A stretch of 64,000 bases of DNA, taken from positions 24,835,001 to 24,899,000 of the forward strand of contig NC_056758.1 in the NCBI RefSeq assembly GCF_018687715.1, given 5' to 3'. Below, one piece after another: positions 54,557-64,000 of the stretch (positions are counted from its first letter, which is position 1; every line of letters begins with the position of its first letter). The stretch is from Carya illinoinensis (lineage: Eukaryota; Streptophyta; Magnoliopsida; Fagales; Juglandaceae). The translations under genes and the position numbers were made by a program. The notes below the pieces were generated by a model. It ran no database searches, had not been told where the DNA came from, and saw only the letters and a program-made list of their open reading frames with translations.

Positions 54557-55003
54557 CAATGTTTTGAATACTGTACCGGATGCCGTACTAGTCAAGACAC
54601 TAGAATGAAATATTTCGGTACCGGTACCGTCTCGTGTACCTTTCGGGATAGTCGATATATAAATAAATTATATGTATAAATATATATATAAATTATATTC
54701 TAAAATAATAGTTTATATATGAATAATTTATACATAAATATATATATATTTATATATATATATAAATTATAAATAGTTTGGTATAAATTGGAGGTGAAAA
54801 AATAAGCTTGTAATTTGAAAAAATGAAAAAAAAAATGAAGGCCAAAATACCGGCCGGTACAGGCCGAAATATCGGCCAATACGACCAGTACCGAGCCGAT
54901 ATTCAAACCGGTATGAAACAAGTACAATATCTGTACCGGACTAGTGGCCGGTATGGAATATTTCAGCCATACCGACCGGTACAATACGGTATTTAAAACC
55001 ATG
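54557..55003. mobile_element. Non-autonomous hAT-like element with exact target duplication
   Basis: 447 bp, ends CAATGTTTTGAATACTGTAC and GTATTTAAAACCATG (inverted), flanked by exact GTATGAAG (54549-54556 and 55004-55011). Subterminal regions are rich in CCGGTA / TACCGG; the core is AT-rich. Confidence 0.85.
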
Positions 55004-56129
55004 GTATGAAGTAATGGAGGTTGTGATGTGACAATGTTGTGCGTAGTAATGTGATTATTACACAGATGGTAGGGTGGCAGGATGCCACTTGAAGTGTTGG
55101 GATGAGTAGTGTAGTTTAAAGTGTTGTCTAAAGTGATTGGATGTGGCATAATTATGATATGGTTGTATGCTATATGGGTCGAGTGAAGTGTTGGGATGAG
55201 CTAAGTAGTTGAACGGGTTGCGCGAAGTGTTACATTAGTTGGATTTGAATTGGGTGTTGATGTCGAAGTGTGTGAAGTTTGTGTGAACAAGCGGACGTTT
55301 TAGTGAATTATAGGTTGATCTTAGGTGATAAAAGAGGTGAGGTACATGTGTATATTTGTTTAATGCATGTGCCAGACAGATTTACCATATGTAATGGATA
55401 ATCTGTCTTGAACATGAATGCATGATATTTTAGCCTCAAGGTTGGCTTAAAGTTGTGTATTATGCATGGTTAAGATTACAAGAAAGTGTCGATTAGGTTG
55501 TACATGAATAAAGGAAGAGATGTATGTTTTGGCTAAGGTTGAGATGTGTAGTTTGGTTGGTCCAAATTATGCATTGAAATGGATGGTTTGGTAAGAAGAG
55601 TGTAATGAAGGTAATTGTGTGTCTTAGCCTCTAAGGTGAATCAAAGAAGTTTACTTTGAAGGGTACGAACGTGAAGTAGGAGTTTAAGTGTTTGGGAGGT
55701 GACCTCAAGTGGGTCACAAGTTACAATCATGAAAATTAGAAAAAGTGATAAAGGAAAATATAGAAGATGGAATTGGATGAAAGAGTATGTTTGGATGAAG
55801 GAAGTTGAAGTCGGAAATAGTTTATGTCTTTTCTAAGTTTAAGTTACTAATGCACTTAAAGAAAAAAATGACGTGAGGTTATATATGCATGTAGGTTGCC
55901 ATTTGACACACACATAAATAGACTGCATGCACACTACAACACAATTTGTCTTTGTGACAAAAGAAACTTTCATAAAAAATAACAAAAATGTCACTAAAGA
56001 CATTTGGTGATAGTTCGGAACCGTCACCACAACCGTCACCTAATGTGCGTCACAGAAAATAATTGGTTACATATTACTGTTCAACCGTCACATGAAATAC
56101 TTTTAGTGATGGTTGGGGGTGTCTCATTT

Positions 56130-56650
56130 GGCATAACGTTTGAATGTTCCATTCTTTTGTGAAGGTTGAGATCTGTCACAGAAAGTAACGCTTGAACATC
56201 CAATCTAACGTTTGAACGTCAACCCGACCAATTGGCATTTGAATGACAGAAGTTGATATTCGTTAATTATAGTTCGAACATATCATATTTACGTTCGAAC
56301 GTTTATACATCCGAACATTAATTGCAATATACGTTCAAAATTGCTACATATCATATTTAAACGTTAATTCGAATGTTAATTGCAACATATCATATTTAAA
56401 CGTTAATTTGAATGTTAATGAATACGCATTCGAACGCAAGTGGTACGTTCAGAGATTTGTTCGAATGTTAATCATTTAAGCATTTGAACGTGTTGTTCCT
56501 TTAAGGGTGAGTACGTTTGAACGTTGAGTCATACGTTTGAACGTTATGTTATAATTTTGTATAATTATGTTCAATGTTGGTTTGAATGTGAACTAATGTT
56601 CGAACGTTTTTTATTTACATTCGAACGTATAGATCAGAAATATTAATTTC
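56130..56650. repeat. Subterminal ACGTTYGAACGT motif array of the CACTA element
   Basis: A dozen or more copies of ACGTT(C/T)GAACGT or its halves, in both orientations, within 520 bp of the CACTA terminus. Such arrays are TNPA-type transposase binding sites in known elements. Confidence 0.75.
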
Positions 56651-56779
56651 ATAAAATTAATATACATATAAATTGTATCATATTACACACCAACATTTAA
56701 CAACTAACAATATTTTATAAAGTTTCAAAATTAGATATTAAAATTATATACATTGATAAAATTCATTTCTTCTTATCTC

Positions 56780-57560
56780 ATTGCCCACCGTGATTCTGTT
56801 GTAATGACATAACACTCTTCATTTGTACCATCATCTCTTGCTGCACTCACTTTTGGACTTCATTGCGTATTCTTTTCTTATGGTCTCTTTGTTAGTCTTG
56901 TAAACGCGTCTCTAAATGAGATTGTTATTCTAAGAGAGACTCTAACTCTTGCTGTCTTGACCTCATATACTCATTCTCGCGTTGTGCAGCTTCTAAATCT
57001 TTGGTAAGATTATTAATTTATAAAGTTGATAAAGTTGAGGATGATGAACTTGAATGCTTGAAAGATCATCCTAAACCTCTTGCCATAATAGACTTGGGCC
57101 TGAGCACTTGTGTGAATATGTCTATATCATTAGGAAAAGATTCCTCAGAAGCTGACTGCATCTCCATCATTTTTCCTGCAATTTGAAAGAAAACACATAA
57201 TAAATAACGTATTAAAAGAAATACAAATAAAAATAAATTATTCACATGTTACATAATTTATTTAACAAAATTAACACCGCTTACATAATTATCTGCAACG
57301 GCAGGATCCATCCACTCACTATGCTCATTAGTGTGAGCAGCAACATAAACATGAATGAGAGAAAAGTTTTCAAGATTATCACGTTTCTAACAAAGCAACA
57401 TTATCAATTTTTAAAAGATAATGTTAATACTTAAATAAAAGAATATTAGAAAAATAAATGAATTCTATAATTTTTTAATTACCATTTTATCAGCAAGACG
57501 GTGGAATGACCTTAAACCGGCACGATGATGGACAGTCGGAGCAGATCTATTCTGTGCATT
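56780..57560 (-). pseudogene. Transposase_24-like relic (CACTA ORF C-terminus)
   Basis: Minus-strand frames read SEESFPNDIDIFTQVL, then a Ser-rich link, then a coiled coil (LEAAQRENEYMRSRQQELES) and a Gln/Met-rich end (QQEMMVQMKSVMSLQQN). This is the layout of plant Transposase_24 proteins. Intron-like interruptions and stops are present. Confidence 0.55.
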
Positions 57561-58524
57561 TGTAGAACTTAAGTGCTACAAAATTAATTAAGAATGTTAA
57601 TTGTAATATATATACATATAATATATAGAATGAATATAAATGTAAATAATTAAAGGATATAAATCTGCAATACTTGATAATCTAGAGTTGCGAAAAGATC
57701 ACAACACTTTCTCTAATCGACTAACTTCATTTACTGGAAAGGGGACTGCGTAGCCTCTTCCAACGTCTCAAATTTCTTGAAGTGGTCATGACATCATCTC
57801 TTTTGACGTCGAAACAGTGTAGCCATCAATCCATTCATGGTCCTCAAATTCTCGCTACGGCCAAAGTCGAGGTTGAATTTATCCTAATAAGTTAACTACG
57901 TCAAAAATATGATATACTAATCTAGGTGAAAAAAAATATACTCTCAAAGTAAACTCACCAGCACACGACTCCTAAAGTGCTCCTTAATTTCATTTGGAAC
58001 ATCTCGTCATAATCATACATAAAATGGAGCATAAGCTCGGACACTGTGCTAATATAGGAGGAAAGGGCTACTACATTATCATCTACTTCTCTAGTGGAAT
58101 TATCAGGAATGGTAACCTTGAGTTTTCCATGCCTTCTATTTTTCTCAAGAGAGATGCGATGTGTATAGCCATGGCCGCGACGAGCGGATGTATCAACTAA
58201 TAGATAATAGTATAATTATAGTTATATAGTTATTGAGACAAAAGTATTAATGTATAATTGATTATCAATGACATTTTCTTACTGGTCGGTGTTGACTGGC
58301 TGTCGTTCTCTTGCGTATTAATTTAATCTTTAGGAGCGGATTCCTCAGGTGGGGAGTCCTCAATGAGTTCGAGACTTGGACTTAGCAGAGGAGGCACATT
58401 TCTTCGTTATCATTTTGGCTGCATATTTGAAAATGATTAATTATATTAAATAAAATCAATTAGAAGAAATTATGAAAAGTATAATATTCTATAATCACCT
58501 ATTTGAATAAAATATTTAGTACTT

Positions 58525-58755
58525 TTATTCTTCATCTTCGGATGTAGTTTCCATACCTGTTTCAGAATCTCCTTCAATAACATCTTTGTCATCATCATCA
58601 ATCTCTTCTTTGTCCTCCTTATCCACTTCCTTCCCAGATTCTTCTTCATCTTCTTCTTCCTCACTTACTTGAATTGAATGATCATTTAATACAGATAGGT
58701 TGAGATGGACGGGTGGGATGTCATCTTTACACAAAGGGAAACAACTCAAGTGCAC
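58525..58755 (-). pseudogene. Acidic linker segment of CACTA protein
   Basis: KDDIPPVHLNLSVLNDHSIQ is followed by a long Glu/Asp tract. It lies between the DUF4216 and Transposase_24-like parts in the expected order. It has no domain of its own and a stop shortly after. Confidence 0.45.
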
Positions 58756-59058
58756 CGACTATCGAGGTCAACAAACAAGTTAATACTCTCTCCATCTTCC
58801 TGGTAGGTTTCTATAATTAGAGTGTCATCTTTATCTCCACTATTCATGTAATCTATACTCTGCTTCATATATATTTCGAGAGATAACTTTTTGTACAAAT
58901 TACCAAGTTATCTCTCCATTATCTTCATTAGTACTTTTCATTAGATCAATCCAATAATAGACTTGGGTAACTTGACAAGCCAATACGAATGGATCATCTT
59001 CGTACCATTTAAATGTAGTATTGACACTAGTAAAGTGATTATCCTTATGTATCAAAAC

Positions 59059-59370
59059 TCAACCACCGCCTAGATCCCACCAATCACATTTAAAGGTATA
59101 TGTTATAGACCCACCTATATATTTCAATACGATAATATCACGTATGACACCATAATAGTCAATATCATATGTTCCATGACTCCCTTCGACCAACACACCA
59201 CAAATTTTGAGTCTTTCTATTATGTTCATGGTCCAAAATATAAACTCTATAACCTCGAATTGTGCATACAATGTATTGAAGTGCTCTATTTGAGAGACCA
59301 CGGGCCAATTCATACAATTTAGGAAAAACTAATCCGGGATCACGAGCACGTTGTTCCAAAATCTAACAAT
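59059..59370 (-). pseudogene. DUF4216 domain relic (CACTA-associated)
   Basis: Minus-strand frames give LYELARGLSNRALQYIVCTI, then NLWCVGRRESW / GVLVEGSHGTYDIDYYGVIR, then DIIVLKYIGGSITYTFKCDW. GTYDIDYYG..DI..L.Y.......FKCDWWD is the DUF4216 signature found after the transposase in plant CACTA elements. A frameshift near 59170-59220 separates the halves. Confidence 0.75.
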
Positions 59371-60840
59371 TGAAATAGTATATACTTATTAAAAGTTATA
59401 CAGAGTTAAAAGTTTCAAAATCTAACATATATATAATTTTAGTTCATGCACGTTGTTCAAACCATCTGAGAATTCTTCCTCATGTCTTGCTTCTATATTC
59501 TCTATGCCTTCTGTCCTAAGTTTGTCCATGTGTTCACTGTATATAAGTGCAGATCATGGATTGGAAAGAGCAATAGTTGAGGTCCAAGACGATACCTATC
59601 ATAAATGTGGCATGGGGAGATCCGTTAGCTCAAGATTTCTCTTGAGAGAGAGTAGCTGACATGAGGGAGTAGTACCCCTATTTGTTTGAGTAATGACGGT
59701 ACGTTTCTTAATCTTGGTCTCAGTGGAATTATGTGGCTTGCTTCAAGTTGGTGTTTGATCTTGCAAATTTTGAAGATGAAATTTGTTTTTAAGGGGGGAG
59801 AGGATGTGATATCCCGTTTTTACGTGTATTTTTGCTGAAGGAGTTGCTTTTAATTTAATTAATATATTAGCTCTTTTATTTTAAATTATTGTATTTTAAA
59901 TTAGTTTTATTTTATTTGATGTGGTGTTTAATTTATTTTAGTCGTTTTATGGTTTTTAAAATCATTTTCGTCGGGTCAGTTTTTAGATTCCGGAAGTGAG
60001 AATTGAACCTCATTTCTTTTCCCTCATCTTTTCTTTTCCCCATTTTTTTTTCTCTTTTCTTTTTCTTTCTCCTTTTCTTTATTTTTTCTTCTTCTTTTCT
60101 TTCCCGGTTTTCGCCTACCGCACGCACGAACTCCCTCTCTTCTCTCTCCCTTTGCCAATCGGTTCTTCACCCAGACCTGCCGCTGCTGGCCGACGTGGCC
60201 GAGACAGCCACCACCATTCAATCTGCCTCCGGCCGGTGATCACCCACACCAAAAATCACCTCCATCCGAGCCGCCGTTAACCCCCTAGAGCCCCTCCTTT
60301 CCGCATGGTTTTGAGCTGTTTTCGGTGCCGTCACTCCACCTCCGGCCACCACCTCCTCACAACTTCTTCCCCTACCTCTTACCTTCCTAACCCACCCAAT
60401 TTCGGTCCCGATCCGTTGCCGGAGCAGCTCCTACGAGCTCAACTCCGTTCAACCCCTTTTTGCACTTCCACTGCCGTTTCCACTGACACCCACGGTCAAA
60501 ACTCACTTCCTTTAACTTCATAAACATCTCAAGACCATTCTCTATCAATTTCGTGTCTTGGTTTGTCTCCATTCGAAAGTGGGTAATTTACTACCCACGG
60601 CCACAGTGTAAAATACACTGTTACGTTGTTTTTCCTCCGCTGTTTGCAACGTCGTAAGCTTTCAAAAAATACCTTATAGCGCTGTAAGTATTTTTCAAAC
60701 TCTACTTTTAGATTTAAATATATTTTACTCTTACAATAAATTATCTGGTTGGTTAGTTGATTCCGGATTGAGTCCGAGGAGTTCGGGGGTCGGATGGATT
60801 GAGAATGGAGTTGCTTGGTTTGTTGATTTGTGATTGGTTG

Positions 60841-61739
60841 ATGATTGAGCTAAAATATTGCATAGTTTAGCTATTTAAAACCAATGTATTTTAAATTCTT
60901 CGTGACACTATTATTAGTTTTAGATAGAAAAATGGTTAATAAGCATAAATACGAGTTGTGATTTTTAATTGATTGATATCATGTTTATGCTTAATTTTAT
61001 AACTATGATTTAATGGGTCAATATTTTCTCACATATATAGTCTATTTTTAATAATCTATTTTTCTTTTAATTTATTTTTGAGTGTTATTTCTTTCTTCTT
61101 ATTTTCAGCTTAAATAAAATTCAAATGGGATCCGGTTGGAACTTTTGACTAAAAGTTGAGAGGAATGAAGAGAAGGAAGGAAGTACTTGGCAGTTGAAAA
61201 ATAAGACACAAAATGAAGATGACTTCTTTCTTACCTTGATTGTTCATAAACACATGCGATGAAGAAAATGGTTTACGGTAGACAAATACATGCAAAGTCA
61301 AAGTCTAAAAAAGGGGCTGAAACCAAGTAAAGGACACGGAGGTGGGTGATATGGATGTATATGGCAAAAGTGAAAAGAGAAAAATAAAAAATAAAAAAAA
61401 AAGCTGGGATTGAATTTTCGGTGGAGTGTGAATGTAATTGGGCGGCAGCTTCTTATTATTTGGCTTGACTTTTATGTGAAGATCAAATATTTGATGTCGG
61501 CTAAAATGTCTTGACTTGGGTTGGTGAGAGTTGCACGAGAAAAGAAATAAAAAGGGTGGTTGGATTAGAAAGAAAGAGAGGTGCCATGCATTACTTAGAT
61601 TGAGGGAGTTGTACATTGAATCTATAGTGAAGAGTGTCGTGCTTGACTTGTGGAAAGTGACAGGGTTGGTGGTGATTATTTGTGAGAAGTCGGCTGGAGT
61701 GAATTGGGATTGGAGGAGTTTGGTACCGACTTGAGGCAG

Positions 61740-61789
<50 letters not shown>

Positions 61790-63100
61790 CTGGCCATAAT
61801 TATAGAGAGGGGGGAAGAGACAGAGAGAGAGCTACGTGGGGGATGTAGGAGAGTTGAGGTGTGTTGGTCGTTGAAAAGAGAGGGACATAGAGTTGGGGAT
61901 AGGATTAATTTTCTGAGAGGTGAAGTAGTAGTTAAGGGAGAGAGAGTCGGTCATTGCATGTTGAGAAGAGAGGGGTACGTGTAGGAGTTGAGAGGGAGAC
62001 GTGTAGAGAGTGAGAATTGATTAAAAGAGGGAGTAGGCTGGGATTAATGTACGTGGAAGTCTATAAAAAGGGAAGAAAGTGCACTTCCGTGTTTGACTTG
62101 GTTTGAGTGAGGTGTCTTAATAGGTGAGTCGGTCATTTGGTTGGAGAGAGGAGAGTGAACGTGAAGTGGGAATTTGGAGGAGAGGTGTCATGCTTAGATG
62201 GAATTAGAGAGGTGTCGGTGGGTACTTGAGTTTATTTTTCTTGAAGAGAAGTCGGTGGAGAGAGGGAGTTGAAGGGGAGTTTTCGTCCAATCTACTGGTT
62301 TCATTTCTATTTTCTACAGTTCAATGACGGCATGGATTTTATTCTCTCTTCATCAACTGGATTCCAAATTTTGTTATTTCTAAATTGTTGCTTAGTATTT
62401 CTTATGTTTTATTTTAATTTTCTAATGAAGAATATTTATGTGATTTCTATAGTACTTGTAATGAATATGTTTGGCTAAATTTTCATACTAAAGTTAGAGG
62501 TGAAATTTAATGATTTAAATATTATTTTTGGATCACGTAAAATTTATTCTGCGAGCTTGATTGATTGAAGGATTTTATTATTGGATATTTTGATTATCTA
62601 TATATTTATCTTGATTCATTGTGATTTCCGAATACAGTGAATGCTTGAGGAATCCCTGTGATATTCAAATAGATTTATGAATGTTTCAATCATCAATCGT
62701 TCACGCTCAATCATAAGCAACTATTTTTCTTGATCTTAAATGCTAAATCTTCCAATTAAACGAAATCATTATTCTAGTTTAATTGAAGTAAATCGATCGA
62801 AAATAATATCATAAATTATTACAAGGATCCTCGAAACCTTAGTCTTTCTCTATATCAATTCATTTTATCATTTTAGTTCGATTCATTTATTTTATAAATC
62901 TTCATCTTTACATTCGATTGTACGTTTCTTTTAGTAATGTCGTTTCATTGTCTGAATTTATTTTCTTTATCACAAAAGTCAATCCCTGTGGATTCGATCC
63001 TGTAAGATACTACAACACCTGTATACTTGCAGGTAAAACTGCACTAAATTCTTGGTTCATTAATTTGAGTCAAAGTTAGACGCAACAAATTTTTGGCGCC
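60841..63100 (+). mobile_element. LTR plus TTTTGGCGCC primer site inserted in the Ty3 LTR
   Basis: The host LTR stops matching its relative after GATTGGTTG and resumes at GGTTGGTTTG. The insert opens TGATTGAGCTAAAATATTGC, ends an LTR-like part with CGCAACA at 63087, and continues with AATTTTTGGCGCC, the primer-binding-site context of Tat/Athila-type Ty3 elements. Short GGTTG on both sides (60836-60840 and 63101-63105) may be the target duplication. It contains GGATTCGATCCTG near 62989, typical of U5 in those elements. No coding region. Confidence 0.6.
61743..61788. repeat. (AT)n microsatellite
   Basis: About 23 TA units in the inserted LTR block. The ORFs across it are artefacts. Confidence 0.95.
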
Positions 63101-64000
63101 GGTTGGTTTGTGTCTTGAGGTTGCATTTACATGGTGCATTCACGTGCATTTTATTTAAATTTAGAAAATCCGGTTTTAGATGTGTAAATAGATTTTTGGG
63201 TGCGTGTGTATCACGACCCCAAGCCGAGATGGGGTATTATCTCGGTGGAGCTCCTCTGGTCACTCAGGAGCGTAATATACTGAGTGACGTCCCTGAGTTG
63301 TCGTTGGGCGACAACGGGAGTGGGCGGGATGGTAACGCTCTCGTACTGACTCTATGGCCCTTCGTTGGCGAGGGCTAGAGGATGCTTGGCTACGAACGCG
63401 AGGGACACAGAACTGGGCATCGCTAGTTTAGGTGTCACACGCGTGGTCGTTACCTGCGATGTGGCACAAGAGCCAGGCTGTGTGGATGACACTTAGGAGA
63501 GGTCATGGTGCATTCGGGTTAATTGGTTATTGTTATGAGTTGGATTTGGGTCAAATGTGACTTTTGGCGTGAGTTGGAAAGTAATACGTTTTTGGGGCCA
63601 AATGAGATTTTTTTGGCGTGCGTGGAAAAATATCCTTTTACGTGTCATGTGCATTCGCATTTTTTCATGCATATTGTTTGAGTTTTAATATGCTTTTATC
63701 TAGTGGTGTTTGAATTTTACTTACCTGCAGCATCATTTTTGGTACCGTAGATTTTGATGCAGAGATCGAGGAGGAGGCTAAGCCTGAGAATGCGGCTCCA
63801 CAGGAGTTTTGATTTGGGAGTTTATGCTTTGTAGTTGGTTTTGAAACGATATTTGTGGTTTGCAATATTTTATTATGTATATTTTGAACAACTTTGTATT
63901 AAACTAAGAAAAATTCTGGTACTTAGTTATGAGACTTTTGCTATCTGCTGCGTGTTTTTTTTGCACATTTGTTGCTTACACACACACACACTTGGCACTT

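Larger units (their letters stand above)
52908..55931 (+). mobile_element. Probable Ty3 LTR or LTR fragment
   Basis: Begins TGTAAAGCCCCAAAAATAAG, a Tekay-like LTR opening. It continues with a C-rich leader-like region (53250-54080) and a TG-rich region, as in U3-R-U5 of long LTRs. The right limit is set only by the CACTA end at 55932. No matching LTR occurs in the window. Long minus/plus ORFs over 53235-54083 are low-complexity artefacts. Confidence 0.45.
55932..59690 (-). mobile_element. CACTA (En/Spm) element, 3' half
   Basis: The low-coordinate end starts CACTACAACACAATTTGTCT. Minus-strand coding relics run inward in the expected order: the end of the TNP2-type transposase (about 59450-59560: EHMDKLRTEGIENIEARHEE), DUF4216 (about 59059-59370), an acidic stretch (58525-58755), and a Transposase_24-like region with coiled coil (about 56780-57560). 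Stops and frameshifts abound. The 5' half, including the main transposase core, is missing where Ty3 sequence begins near 59690. Confidence 0.8.
59700..64000 (+). mobile_element. 3' end and LTR of a Ty3 (Tekay-like) element, split by another LTR
   Basis: TTTTGAAGATGAAATTTG (59769-59786) encodes the FEDEI-type end of integrase. The purine tract AAGGGGGGAGAGGA precedes an LTR starting TGTGATATCCCG at 59805. The LTR matches the reverse complement of the solo LTR at 44444-46730 along its length (for example TAAATTACTACCCACGGCCA, then CACAGTGTAAAATACACTGT near 60590; GGTATTATCTCGGTGGAGCT near 63233; ATTCTGGTACTTAGTTAT near 63912), and runs off the window about 90 bp short of its expected end. A foreign LTR-like block interrupts it at 60841-63100. 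Confidence 0.85.

Noticed and set aside
59933..60280. ORFs over the pyrimidine-rich stretch at 60017-60110
   Set aside because: Low-complexity leader region of the Ty3 LTR, with the equivalent region in the solo LTR giving different frames.

Overview
This is nuclear DNA of a eudicot tree or shrub. It is AT-rich, introns are plant-like, and most of the window is nested transposable-element debris. Several short AT-rich MITE families with 'TGAGATGAGATG'-type ends look like those I associate with Fagales (walnut, pecan or birch relatives); that placement is an impression, not a database result.

Only two intact host genes are convincing, both on the minus strand. (1) 23532-26219: a two-exon gene for a 455-residue 2OG-Fe(II) oxygenase / isopenicillin-N-synthase-like protein. 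(2) 36163-42040: a 14-coding-exon NIMA-related (NEK) serine/threonine kinase of 612 residues, with all splice junctions and phases consistent and a probable 5'UTR exon near 43826-44150. A 112-codon ORF at 17767-18105 (minus) has its own TATA box, upstream tandem repeats and poly(A)-like signal, but I do not recognise the family.

Gene relics: a heme-oxygenase-2-like fragment with an in-frame stop at the left edge (1-410, minus); a FAR1-RELATED-SEQUENCE pseudogene (2640-4860, plus) preceded by three tandem exon-intron units; the last exon of an actin-depolymerizing factor (5976-6128, plus); and a GRF zinc-finger exon (7060-7212, minus).

Layout of mobile DNA: an L1-type LINE (about 9090-15770) interrupted by a hAT-like element in ORF1 and a MITE in the endonuclease; a Ty3 LTR with tandem arrays (18871-22121, plus) and an inverted relative (26945-31057, minus) on either side of the oxygenase gene; a GC-rich hAT-like element (29853-30578) and a 2.5-kb non-autonomous hAT carrying a gene-like exon (32013-34561); two dated insertions inside NEK introns; a solo Ty3 LTR (44444-46730) inserted into a MITE; a tiny TRIM (47365-47714); a degenerate AT-rich block (49.8-52.9 kb); another LTR with a 75-bp CT microsatellite and a hAT (52908-55931); the 3' half of a CACTA element (55932-59690, minus); and the 3' end plus LTR of a Ty3 element (59700-64000, plus) related to the solo LTR and itself split by another LTR. 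Eight-bp target duplications are exact for four hAT-like elements. I found no CRISPR array, rRNA or tRNA gene, and no clearly new biological system; the most unusual items are the exon-carrying hAT, the compact transcription unit at 17.65-18.45 kb and the exon-intron triplication.
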